Assembly (NCBI GenBank): GCA_005879255.1
Contig: VBKY01000201.1
Span: 1 to 18,853, forward strand
Direction: 5' to 3'
Length of the DNA: 18,853 nt
Origin: Deltaproteobacteria bacterium
GTDB taxonomy: Bacteria; Desulfobacterota_B; Binatia; UBA9968
Below the pieces are notes generated by a model. It had not been told where the DNA came from, searched no databases, and saw only the letters and a program-made list of their open reading frames with translations. A program made the translations under genes and the position numbers. Shown piece after piece: positions 6,620-13,707 of the stretch. How positions within the stretch are numbered: position 1 is the first letter of the stretch; every line of letters starts with the position of its first letter.

Positions 6620-7618
6620 TCATACCTTTGCGTTCTTGGCGTCTTGGCGCGCTGACAGTCGAGGCCGCAGTTCGTTCATCAAGAGTCGTATTTGCGTTCG
6701 CGCATCCGCAGTGACCAACCGCGCGACGATGGCGTTTAGGCCGGCATCGACATAAGCTTGCAGCTTTAGCGCGATCGTCTCCGGCGTGCCAAAAAAAGGC
6801 GACAGATGACCGAGCTTAGAGCGCGGCTGGCGAAAATAACGTTCGGCCAAGCTCCAGCCTTCCTCTTCGGCATCCGCGCCGCCCGTCGTGAGATGAAAAG
6901 TGGCGAAGAGGATAGAAGGTATTTTCTCGCCGTCGCGGTCATACTCTTTGGCGCACTTCTCGATCTTCCGCCGCCGTGCAAAAAATTTCTCGAAAGTAGG
7001 CGCTACCGTAAACCAGCCGTCGCCCAAGCGCGCCACGCGCCGCAGCGCGTTTTCGTTGTCCCCGGCGGCGATCCAAATGGGGATGGGCCTCTGGATCGGT
7101 TTGGGCTCGATGCCAAGCTCCTCGAAGCGATAGTATTTGCCTTCGAAGGCAAACGAAGCTTCGGTCCATAAACGTCGTAACAATTGAATCGATTCGTTCA
7201 AACGGCCCGCCCTTTGCTGGTACGGCACACCGCAAGCGTCGAATTCGCGCTCGGCGAATTGATACTGATGCACGGGGCTCACGCCGACGATGGTTCTACC
7301 AGCCGAGATGACATCCAGTGTGGCCAAACTGTGCGCCGTCAGCACCGGATTTCTCAGCGCCAAGATGAGCGGCACCATGCCGATTCTTATCTTGCGCGTT
7401 CTCGCTGCGATAGCAGCCGTCATTACAATGCAATCTGCATGGGCTCTGTCCTGCATCGACAATCGCGGGCTGTCGCCGACCCAGAGATGATCGATTCCCG
7501 ATTCCTCGGCAAACGCCGCGGTTTCCCAAAGCTCGCCCACTTTAGACAAACCTTCGCCTTCGCCCATCAGGTGACGCGTGTGCAGCAACAGGCCGAGCTC
7601 AAGAATCGGTGCTGACAT
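6620..7618 (-). CDS. LLM-class (luciferase-like) F420/FMN-dependent oxidoreductase
   Basis: The product is 332 residues from ATG 7618, chosen because MSAPILELGLLLHTRHL is the normal first strand of the family; an earlier ATG at 7681 overlaps the upstream gene by 58 bases. Family features are WETAAFAEESGIDHLWVGDSP, the RIGMVPLILALRNPVLTAHSLATLD segment, GVSPVHQYQFAEREFDACGV, a GRLNESIQLLRRLW helix, the PIPIWIAAGDNENALRRVARLGDGWF strand-helix and a late DAGLNAIVARLV. These support a TIM-barrel bacterial-luciferase-like monooxygenase or reductase using reduced flavin or F420; which cofactor is not decided by sequence. It starts 5 bases after the stop of the upstream propeller gene, so translational coupling is likely. 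The last residues, RQDAKNAKV, are encoded by a dispersed repeat (6625-6649) and look like a late addition. Confidence 0.88.
   Translation of the reverse strand: MSAPILELGLLLHTRHLMGEGEGLSKVGELWETAAFAEESGIDHLWVGDSPRLSMQDRAHADCIVMTAAIAARTRKIRIGMVPLILALRNPVLTAHSLATLDVISAGRTIVGVSPVHQYQFAEREFDACGVPYQQRAGRLNESIQLLRRLWTEASFAFEGKYYRFEELGIEPKPIQRPIPIWIAAGDNENALRRVARLGDGWFTVAPTFEKFFARRRKIEKCAKEYDRDGEKIPSILFATFHLTTGGADAEEEGWSLAERYFRQPRSKLGHLSPFFGTPETIALKLQAYVDAGLNAIVARLVTADARTQIRLLMNELRPRLSARQDAKNAKV
6625..6649. repeat. Dispersed repeat forming the 3' end of the LLM gene
   Basis: The unit TCTTGGCG is repeated head to tail at 6634-6641 and 6642-6649, preceded by CCTTTGCGT. On the coding strand this reads as the CGCCAAGA-CGCCAAGA-ACGCAAAGG type of short repeat found between genes of many bacteria. 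It lies inside the open frame of the flavin oxidoreductase and encodes its final residues. Confidence 0.55.
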
Positions 7619-7623
7619 GAGCG

Positions 7624-8640
7624 TTAGTGGCGGGCCACTCGGATGCTCGAAACCGATGGCAGGCCGCCGAGAACCTGGCAAAACGATTCGCCGCCGTCTT
7701 CGCTCAACCAGATCGTACCATCGGTCATACCGACAAAGAAGGCGTTCGGCTCTTCAGGATCGCCCGCGGTCGCCCGCGGCGCTGCCTTGAAATGATCCGG
7801 CAATCCCCCGGAAAGTCTTTGCCAAGCCTCGCCCTGGTTCTCGCTGCGATAGAAGGCCGCGCCCGCTCCTTCGGGCCGGCGCCATAACGGCGGCGGAACC
7901 GCCGCGGCGGCCGAGAAGAGCACATGGGGCCGCGCGGAGTGGCAAACGAGTTGCGCCATGTAGCGGCAGTCGAGCCCGTGGCTGGACTCAACGAAGCTAT
8001 CGCCGCCGTTGGTACTCTTGAAGACTCCCTGGCCGGAGGTGGCGATCACGACTTCCGGATTATCCGTCATTACCGCGACCGAGTGCGCATCAAACTCGAC
8101 GCCTTCTTTTATGTTCTTCCAACCCTTCCCGCCATCTTGGCTACGCACCACCCATCCCTCTTCGATCGCGCCGAAAATAACCATGGGATCATCCGCGCAA
8201 AGCGCCAGTCCCTTGACATGGCTCACGTGGGGCGGACGCGGGAAGGTCCAATCGATAGTTTCAGGCAGGTCCCTGAGCCGTTCGCAATCAAGCCAATGAT
8301 CGCCGCGGTCGTTACTCTTAAACACAGACGATGGGCCGGTGCCGACAAAAAGCTCCGCCGTCTTGGGGTGCTGGACGATACACCATGTTTCTTTATAGAG
8401 AATACCGTCGTTGATCTCCCGCCAGCTCGTGCCGCCATCTTCGCTGCGCTGCACGCCGCCTCGACCGGTTGCGGCGTAGAGGCGCCGCGGATCGTCCCGG
8501 TCGATCAACACCGGCGACCTCAATGCGCCTTTGCCCTGAAGTGCCAAGGGACGAGAGTTGTACTCTTTGCCATTGGGCTCAGCCAGGTACAAACCATCTT
8601 CAGTACCGACATAGAGGACGCGAGTTGAATCGCCTATCAT
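7624..8640 (-). CDS. Asp-box (BNR) beta-propeller protein, copy 2
   Basis: The product is 338 residues from ATG 8640, preceded by AAGGAG about 6 bases away. An upstream in-frame ATG at 8733 would add 31 residues that are unlike the family and lack a good ribosome site. Asp boxes are SEDGGTSW, SNDRGDHW, SQDGGKGW, STNGGDSF, SENQGEAW and SEDGGESF. It parallels the propeller at 5575-6597 in blade order. The two share non-box motifs: a RPPHVSHVKG block after the second box, IEEGW before the third, and a FDAHSVAV segment. No export signal is visible. It is the first gene of the minus-strand operon, read from the divergent spacer 8641-8816 and followed 5 bases later by the LLM oxidoreductase. Shared motifs and synteny suggest the two propellers arose by duplication and act in the same process. 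Function is not established. Confidence 0.85.
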   Translation of the reverse strand: MIGDSTRVLYVGTEDGLYLAEPNGKEYNSRPLALQGKGALRSPVLIDRDDPRRLYAATGRGGVQRSEDGGTSWREINDGILYKETWCIVQHPKTAELFVGTGPSSVFKSNDRGDHWLDCERLRDLPETIDWTFPRPPHVSHVKGLALCADDPMVIFGAIEEGWVVRSQDGGKGWKNIKEGVEFDAHSVAVMTDNPEVVIATSGQGVFKSTNGGDSFVESSHGLDCRYMAQLVCHSARPHVLFSAAAAVPPPLWRRPEGAGAAFYRSENQGEAWQRLSGGLPDHFKAAPRATAGDPEEPNAFFVGMTDGTIWLSEDGGESFCQVLGGLPSVSSIRVARH

Positions 8641-8816
8641 AAAACTCTCCTTCCTGAGATCAGAAACTATCCCGAATAATTTGCCGTATCTATCCGTTCC
8701 CGTACGGTTGCGCTTGCAACCAGGCATACTCATCGCCTGTCAATTTGCATCAATCGAACAGGAGTTGTTACAACTGACCAATTCATAGTATAGGCGGCAC
8801 CGTGAGACAAGATTCG
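8641..8816. promoter_or_regulatory. Divergent promoter/operator region between propeller operon and binding-protein gene
   Basis: About 176 bases separate the start of the minus-strand propeller gene from the plus-strand binding-protein gene, so both promoters should lie here. Two symmetrical sites stand out: a hairpin-capable GGTTGC-GCTT-GCAACC at 8706-8721 and an 11-base palindrome GTTGTTACAAC at 8764-8774. A loose plus-strand promoter (TTGTTA at 8766, TATAGG near 8790) overlaps the second palindrome. Promoter boxes are only suggestive, and no regulator gene is present in the window. Confidence 0.4.
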
Positions 8817-9834
8817 ATGCGTCTATTTCCTGTTACCGCGCTATTTGGGTTTTTGCTGCTTCATTCCGCGCTCGTCGGAGCCCAAGTCGAGAAAGTAAAA
8901 GTCGGGCTGCTCATGATCAACGCCGACGCCGGTGTCTTCCTGGCGCAGGAGAAGGGTTATTTTCGCGAGCAAGGACTCGCCGTTGAGATAACTTATTTTA
9001 GCTCCTCCGGCGGCCCACAGATGGCCGCGTTGACTACAGGCGAGTTGGACGTGGGCAGCGGCAGTATCAGCCCAGGAATCTACAATTCAGTAGCGGCCGG
9101 CTTAAATATGAGAGTGGTTGCCAGCAAATCGCGTGTCGGCCCGCGGGGTAGCGGCAAGTACATGGTGCGCCGCGCGTTGGTCGAGCCAGGCAAACCCTTC
9201 ACGCTCAAAGACCTCAAGGGAAAAGTGATCGCGCTCAACAGCGTCGGCGGGTCATCGCGCCTCTACATGGACGGCTTGTTAAGAAAGGCGGGGCTTAGGG
9301 AAAGCGATGTCATCGTGCGCGTCCTATCCTTCAATGACATGGTCGGCGCGCTATCCCAGGGCGCGGTCGATGTGGCGTTTCTGGTACAGCCCTTCATCAC
9401 CATAGCCGATGAAAAAAATATCGGCGTGGGCATCGCCGATCTTTGGGAGCTGTTCCCCGGTCATATGACCAATAACTTGTTTTACTCCGATGCCTTCATT
9501 CGCAATCGCCCAACGGTGGCGGAAAAGTTTATGGCAGCCTTCCTCAAAGGGCAGCGATATTTCTACGACGCCGTCGTCAAGAAGAAAGAGTCCCTCGACA
9601 GCGTCGTCGACATCGTCGCCAAGTACTCACGCACCGGAGATCGAAAGGTGCTGCGACTCGGCGTCGGCGTGACGGAGCTCACCCCCCAACGGTGAAATGG
9701 ATCTCAAAGAAATCCAGGACGACCAAGATTGGTATTTTCAGAAAGGGCTGGTCAAAACCAAGGTCGATGTCAACAGGATGGTGGATTTGCACTTCCTGCA
9801 GTTTGCGGTGAAGAGTTTGGGAATCTACAAATAG
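8817..9834 (+). pseudogene. ABC-type (NMT1/SsuA-like) substrate-binding protein, frameshifted
   Basis: The first frame runs from ATG 8817 (alternative GTG 8802) to TGA 9693-9695. It starts with a Sec signal peptide (MRLFPVTALFGFLLLHSALVGA, cut before Gln23) and then shows periplasmic binding-protein features: DAGVFLAQEKGYFREQGL, ALTTGELDVGSGS, FTLKDLKGKVIALNS and AAFLKGQRYFYDAV. The C-terminal part continues in the +1 frame from 9697 to TAG 9834 (MDLKEIQDDQDWYFQKG ... LQFAVKSLGIYK). Removing one C from the C6 run at 9682-9687 joins the two as TELTPNGEMDLKEIQDD and gives a 338-residue protein, a normal length for the family. So either the gene is a recent frameshift mutant or the run is a sequencing error. 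No permease or ATPase gene is nearby. The ligand is unknown; relatives bind sulfonates, nitrate, or pyrimidine or aromatic anions. Confidence 0.85.
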
Positions 9835-9881
9835 CGGGAGCTGGCGTCCTTGATACGGCATTCCGAGCGAGCCGGTTGCGA

Positions 9882-9942
9882 TTCAGCCCCCGCCACAAAA
9901 TCTTGGCCAGCCGTCAGAAGCCCTGTGGCGGATCAGGCTGAA
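9882..9942. terminator. Long imperfect inverted repeat between convergent genes
   Basis: The left arm 9882-9897 (TTCAGCC then CCGCCACA) pairs with the right arm 9924-9942 (TGTGGCGG then GGCTGAA), giving 7 + 8 base pairs with a small bulge and a 26-base loop. It lies between the plus-strand binding-protein stop (9834) and the minus-strand SET gene stop (9994), where a shared terminator would be expected. No U-tract follows on either strand, so a factor-independent terminator is not proved; a repeat remnant is the alternative. Confidence 0.35.
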
Positions 9943-9993
9943 GCTGGCGCGACCCGGAATCCAGAAATTGACGGGGGAGATAAATAAGTTATT

Positions 9994-10458
9994 TCATTCT
10001 TCCTCACCGAGCATTGTGCCGCGGCAGCGTCGCGCTTTGCAGAAGCAGGCATGCTCGCGCTTCGCCTTCTTCGTATGCTTTTCGCCGATCTGCAAATTGT
10101 AATCATAGGTGAGTTCCTCGCCGGCGCGGATATCGCGGCGAGCGTCGATGAAGATGCGATGGCCTTCCTCCTCGATCTCGCAGTTGGGCGCACACGAATG
10201 ATTGATCCAACGCGCCGAGTTGCCGCGGCGTGTGGCGTCGATTACCAACCCGCCATCGAGCGAGAAGAGCATCGTATGCGGTGAGTTCGCGTGCATGCGG
10301 CTGTAGCGCCGGTCGGCCTCTTTGTCAGTAATGAGCTTGCCTTTGTATTCGATGATACGCACGCCCTTTGGAATACGCCTCAACGCAAACACACCGCGCC
10401 CATGAATTGGCGAGTTATGGACAGCGATGCGGCGGCGTTTGTTTCTCGGTTCCGGCAT
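9994..10458 (-). CDS. SET-domain protein-lysine methyltransferase homolog
   Basis: The product is 154 residues; ATG 10458 is preceded by GGGAG (10463-10467 on the complement). It is a compact stand-alone SET domain. It shows SPIHGRGVFA (16-25) for SAM binding, EYKGKLIT (37-44), the pseudoknot signature RWINHSCAPNC (83-93) and GEELTYDY (113-120) with the active-site Tyr. A post-SET zinc motif CxCx4CRG follows (Cys138, Cys140, Cys145), with Cys89 of NHSC as the usual fourth ligand. All the main catalytic features of eukaryotic-type SET enzymes are therefore present, and methyl transfer from SAM to a protein lysine is expected. Bacterial substrates are largely unknown; DNA-binding or ribosomal proteins are candidates. 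The basic N-terminus (PRNKRRR) could bind nucleic acid. It starts 36 bases after the HpaB-like gene stop, so cotranscription is likely. Confidence 0.92.
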   Translation of the reverse strand: MPEPRNKRRRIAVHNSPIHGRGVFALRRIPKGVRIIEYKGKLITDKEADRRYSRMHANSPHTMLFSLDGGLVIDATRRGNSARWINHSCAPNCEIEEEGHRIFIDARRDIRAGEELTYDYNLQIGEKHTKKAKREHACFCKARRCRGTMLGEEE

Positions 10459-10493
10459 GTTACTCCCAACGACAATTACTCGATGGACATGAA

Positions 10494-11927
10494 TTAGCGG
10501 TCGTTGTCCATGCCCTTGACGAATTTAAGCATCCGTTCCATTGGTACGGGATCTTGGTACTGGCCGTACAGACGAAGGCGCATGCGGTCGACCTCGCCGC
10601 TCTGCAGGCGCTCATACAACTGGCTGCGCTTGCCGAACGGACTCATCACCATGTCGGCGGCAATCGCCATCAAGCGCAAATGTTCCTTGGTGTTCGGCGC
10701 ACCACCGCGAAAGTAACGGTCGACCAGAGGACCGATGCCTCCGCTGGTGAGATCGGATGCTCCGCCGCTCAACATCAGAGTGCTGGTCAGCAAAGCTTCC
10801 ATCGTCCGTTCTGCGCGGTCCGACGCTTCAATGCTATGGACACGATACGCCGCGCTCAAGCGCGGCGCCCAGGTGCCGCCAGGGCTCATATATCCTTTCG
10901 TCTCAGCGACTTGAATGCAAGAACGAAGGATCTCAATGTCTTGCATCAAGCTCGAAAGCAGAATCTGTGATGACGGGCTCTTGTTGCGCCCGCCATATTG
11001 CGTCAATAGCTGGGCGACGCCGAGAAATCCTTCCAGCTTGGTGATCAGCCGCAGCATCGTCGAATACTGCGCCCAGGTGTGAATGTACATGATACCGGAA
11101 AGAAGCTTGGGATCTTTGTAAACGAAGATACGCTCCCAGGGCACGATCACGTCATCAAAAATCAGCGCTGCGTCGACTTCGTCGAAACGGGTCGTCAAGG
11201 GATGCCGCTCAGGATCGGCGTGCTCAGCGTACAGATCGCGGCAAAGGATCTTCAATCCTCGGGTATTCATCGGAATCGCGAACGCGATCGCGTAGTCGGC
11301 CTCATCCGGATCGCGTGGCCGGTTGGGATACACCAGAACTTCATCTGAGATCGGCGCGAGGGTCGCCAGCGTACGCAGGCCGCGAACCACCGCGCCTTCT
11401 TTGGTTTCGTCGACGATGTGCAGGATCAAGTCCGGATCTTCTTGCTCGCTTACCCTTTTCGATCGGTTGTAATATTGGTCGGTAAGCGCGTGAGTCAAGC
11501 AAAGATCGTTACGCCGGCAGTGAAGATAATAGTTCCTGGCATTTTCGGCCCATTGTTTATTGTGTTTTTCGATCGCGTGCGTCCAGTCAAGCAGCCCTAC
11601 CACGAGCTGGGCACAGAAGTCGGGATAGCGCCCCATCTGACCAAAAGTCTGCTGCGCCCAAAACTCGATGTTGCGTCGTTTGAGCGCGAGATCTTCTGAA
11701 ATCTTCGGCGCCAGATAGCTATACGATATTCGTTCGCCCTCGTGCTCCAAAGTCATGACATCCCGGTACTCCGGCGAATGCTGTTTGTCGTACAGATCGG
11801 CGAGAGTCTTGATCGTGCCGGTGAATCCTGAATGAGTCGTTACGTCCTCAATGCGCCGTCCGGCGTGCCAAACTTCCCGGCCGTCGCTTAGCGCGCGGAT
11901 AAAGTCAGCCCCTCTTCTAACGGGCAT
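10494..11927 (-). CDS. 4-hydroxyphenylacetate 3-hydroxylase (HpaB)-family FADH2-dependent monooxygenase
   Basis: The product is 477 residues, the normal length for the large oxygenase component; ATG 11927 has GGAGG at 11937-11941. The acyl-CoA-dehydrogenase-like fold is shown by an N-domain with FGQMGRYPDF (95-104) and ENARNYYLHCR (128-138), CLTHAL with His146, the AFAIPMNTRGLKILCR segment, SRFDE-like TTRFDEVDAALIFDDVIVPWERIFVY and a helical C-domain ending MERMLKFVKGMD. These enzymes use reduced FAD from a separate reductase (HpaC type) to hydroxylate phenols; no reductase gene is in the window. Relative to HpaB as I remember it, Arg100 and His146 are retained, but the substrate-contacting Tyr four residues after the Arg is Phe104. 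A different substrate, or a 4-hydroxybutyryl-CoA-dehydratase-like side branch, is therefore possible. It lies between the MmgE/PrpD and SET genes on the same strand. Confidence 0.87.
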   Translation of the reverse strand: MPVRRGADFIRALSDGREVWHAGRRIEDVTTHSGFTGTIKTLADLYDKQHSPEYRDVMTLEHEGERISYSYLAPKISEDLALKRRNIEFWAQQTFGQMGRYPDFCAQLVVGLLDWTHAIEKHNKQWAENARNYYLHCRRNDLCLTHALTDQYYNRSKRVSEQEDPDLILHIVDETKEGAVVRGLRTLATLAPISDEVLVYPNRPRDPDEADYAIAFAIPMNTRGLKILCRDLYAEHADPERHPLTTRFDEVDAALIFDDVIVPWERIFVYKDPKLLSGIMYIHTWAQYSTMLRLITKLEGFLGVAQLLTQYGGRNKSPSSQILLSSLMQDIEILRSCIQVAETKGYMSPGGTWAPRLSAAYRVHSIEASDRAERTMEALLTSTLMLSGGASDLTSGGIGPLVDRYFRGGAPNTKEHLRLMAIAADMVMSPFGKRSQLYERLQSGEVDRMRLRLYGQYQDPVPMERMLKFVKGMDNDR

Positions 11928-12009
11928 GGAAACGAACCTCCAAGCTCGATGTGGCTGTTTCTTTGAGCATGAAAGTTTATAGCGTCAATTGCTCGGCGCA
12001 GGCAACCCG

Positions 12010-12026
12010 CCGAACTCTCAGTTCGG
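12010..12026. other. 7-bp hairpin between MmgE/PrpD and HpaB-like genes
   Basis: CCGAACT-CTC-AGTTCGG is a perfect 7-base-pair stem with a 3-base loop, in the 120-base spacer between the two minus-strand genes. A T-rich tract (12031-12045 on the complement) precedes the hairpin instead of following it in the direction of transcription, so it does not look like a standard intrinsic terminator. It could be a processing or attenuation stem. Confidence 0.35.
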
Positions 12027-12047
12027 ACCAATGGGAAAAAATAAAGA

Positions 12048-13400
12048 TCAACCCCTAAGGATTTCACAGAGCGGCTGGATGTCCGTGAGCGCGTCCAACT
12101 TTTCAATGTAATCCAAAGCCCGTGCTGTGCCGCCTTCGTCAATCGCTTGGCGCGCACATTCGGCAAACTTCCCTCGAAGCTCTTCTTCGGTCATGGGAAA
12201 CTCGGGACCGCCTCTGGCGTGTTGCGCCTCGCGGGAAAGGGTTTGGCCGCTTTTCAGACGAATCGTGACTCGGCAAGGCCGGCCTCCCAGATCGGTTTTT
12301 TTGAGATTGTCATCCAGTTTCATCTGCACTCGTTCGGCGAGCTTTAAGACGTTTTGATCCCGCACCGCGGCGTCGGTAAAAATATCTAATCCGACTTTGC
12401 CGTCGATGATCGCCCGCGCCACTAGGTAAGGCATGCAGAACTTTCCCTGAATACCGGTTTGGGGAACCCGGAAGACGATTCTTTCGAAAGTGTGCTTGAC
12501 TACGTCGACATCGACGGCCTCGATCATCTCCGGAGTTAGGCCATGCTTCGCTCTAAACTCGATCACCGAGTCGATGACTTGATGGGTAAGACCACCGCAA
12601 GGATAGGGTTTGATTCTGATACCGTCGCTTAGCAGCGCATAGGACTCGCCAAGTTCGTCAATCGGTTGCTCGTGAATCGCCGTGCCCTGATGCAACACTT
12701 GGTAAAATCCAAAGCCGCCTTCGATCGCTTTTGCGTTGGCCGTGTAACCACCTTGCGCGAGTTTGGCGGTCAGGACGCCGTTTCGCGCGCCGAGGCCGAC
12801 GTGCAGCGGCTTTGTCATCGTGCCGAAATTGGCCACGATGCCGCCGGCCATCGACGCCGCGATGCCGAGCGCCATCTCGAGTCGAGCTGCGCTGAGGCCG
12901 AGCAGTTTCCCGCACGCGGCGGTGGCGCCAAAGGAACCCAACGTACTCGGCGCGTGCCAGCCGTCATGGGCGCTGTCGCGCAGTGAATGAGCCAGTTTCC
13001 CGGTCACTTCGAAACCGGCGACGTACGCTTCGATCAGTTGACGACCATTGACGCCGAGGGACTCTCCCAAAGCGAAGACCGCGGGAATGATCGGCGCCGT
13101 GGGTTGTCCCATAATCGTGAAGCTGTGGTCGAAATCGAGCGCGTGCGCCGCCGTACCGTTGGCGAGGGCCGCGTTTAGTGGCGAAGTCTTGAATCCGTGA
13201 CCGATTACGGTGGTCTCCTCCTTGGCGTTTTCTTGGCGCGCAATCTGCGCGCAGATTTTTGCGTCCTCTTCTTGGCTGCCGGCGAGCGCGACACCGAGGC
13301 AATCGCGCACCGCGGTCTTGGCCGTTTGCACGGCTGCGGGCGGGATGCTTTGGTATTTCAACTCCGAAACAAATCGAGCGATTCTTGCAGTGACATCCAT
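12048..13400 (-). CDS. MmgE/PrpD family protein (2-methylcitrate dehydratase fold)
   Basis: The product is 450 residues from ATG 13400, preceded by GGAGG at 13405-13409. An upstream in-frame ATG at 13610 would add 70 residues of Pro/Arg-rich, non-family sequence and is rejected. Family features are ALANGTAAHALDFDHS near 80-95, WHAPSTLGSFGATAACGKLLGL, the GTMTKPLHVGLGARNG lid segment, KPYPCGGLTHQVIDSV and the small C-terminal domain with RVTIRLKSGQTL. The family includes 2-methylcitrate dehydratase, cis-aconitate decarboxylase and iminodisuccinate epimerase. Here the usual DDT...HPS segment reads DHSFTIMGQPTAP, so the exact reaction is uncertain. No methylcitrate synthase or lyase gene is nearby, which argues against propionate metabolism and for a catabolic dehydratase or isomerase. 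It is the first gene of the block that continues to the HpaB-like and SET genes. Confidence 0.87.
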   Translation of the reverse strand: MDVTARIARFVSELKYQSIPPAAVQTAKTAVRDCLGVALAGSQEEDAKICAQIARQENAKEETTVIGHGFKTSPLNAALANGTAAHALDFDHSFTIMGQPTAPIIPAVFALGESLGVNGRQLIEAYVAGFEVTGKLAHSLRDSAHDGWHAPSTLGSFGATAACGKLLGLSAARLEMALGIAASMAGGIVANFGTMTKPLHVGLGARNGVLTAKLAQGGYTANAKAIEGGFGFYQVLHQGTAIHEQPIDELGESYALLSDGIRIKPYPCGGLTHQVIDSVIEFRAKHGLTPEMIEAVDVDVVKHTFERIVFRVPQTGIQGKFCMPYLVARAIIDGKVGLDIFTDAAVRDQNVLKLAERVQMKLDDNLKKTDLGGRPCRVTIRLKSGQTLSREAQHARGGPEFPMTEEELRGKFAECARQAIDEGGTARALDYIEKLDALTDIQPLCEILRG

Positions 13401-13707
13401 AAATCCTCCATGAAGGTTTCTTCGTAGCTTTTTGCTTTGAGTCTCTTCTAGCAAAGCTGCGCGTCTCTGACTAGGCAAAAAAAACTGCCATCGGTGCTGC
13501 AGCACACAGCACAAAGGGCAGCGAAGTCGCAAGCAAAAAGGTGGAGCATGGCCCGCTCTTCGATCCTCCCCCGCGTGCGGGGAGAAAAGAGGTGGTCGTG
13601 GGCACGGCAAGCGAACCGATCGGCTGGGACTCTGGAAGTAGCGCGGCGGAATCCAAGCGCGCGTCGACGCGACCAGCTTTTCGTGCTACGCGTTAGGGAT
13701 TAACTCC
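13401..13707. other. 307-base divergent spacer with hairpin repeat
   Basis: This separates the minus-strand MmgE/PrpD gene from plus-strand MurJ and must hold both promoters. It contains an A8 run near 13478-13485, the palindrome GTGCTGCAGCAC (13494-13505), the 11-mer GCGCGTCTCTG (13459-13469, also at 5478-5488) and the GC-rich hairpin at 13566-13584. No convincing -35/-10 pair or small gene is seen; the open frames crossing it have no family character. Confidence 0.55.
13566..13584. repeat. GC-rich hairpin repeat (CTCCCC...GGGGAG)
   Basis: CTCCCCCGCGTGCGGGGAG folds on itself and is followed by AAAAGAGG, with CTCTTCGATC before it, so the outer flanks can pair weakly too. Hairpins of this CTCCCCCGC-GCGGGGGAG type are common dispersed elements in high-GC soil bacteria. 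It lies about 125 bases upstream of the MurJ start. Confidence 0.5.

Noticed and set aside
7924..8628. Plus-strand open frame of 234 codons
   Set aside because: Antisense to the second propeller gene and rich in codons mirrored from the Asp-box repeats.
8641..8733. Earlier ATG for the second propeller
   Set aside because: The 31 extra residues are not propeller-like and AAGGAG stands correctly before ATG 8640.
10368..10970. Plus-strand open frame of 200 codons
   Set aside because: Antisense to the SET and HpaB-like genes; no recognisable protein features.
13401..13610. N-terminal extension of the MmgE/PrpD protein by 70 residues
   Set aside because: The added sequence is Pro/Arg-rich and unlike the family, while ATG 13400 has GGAGG just upstream.
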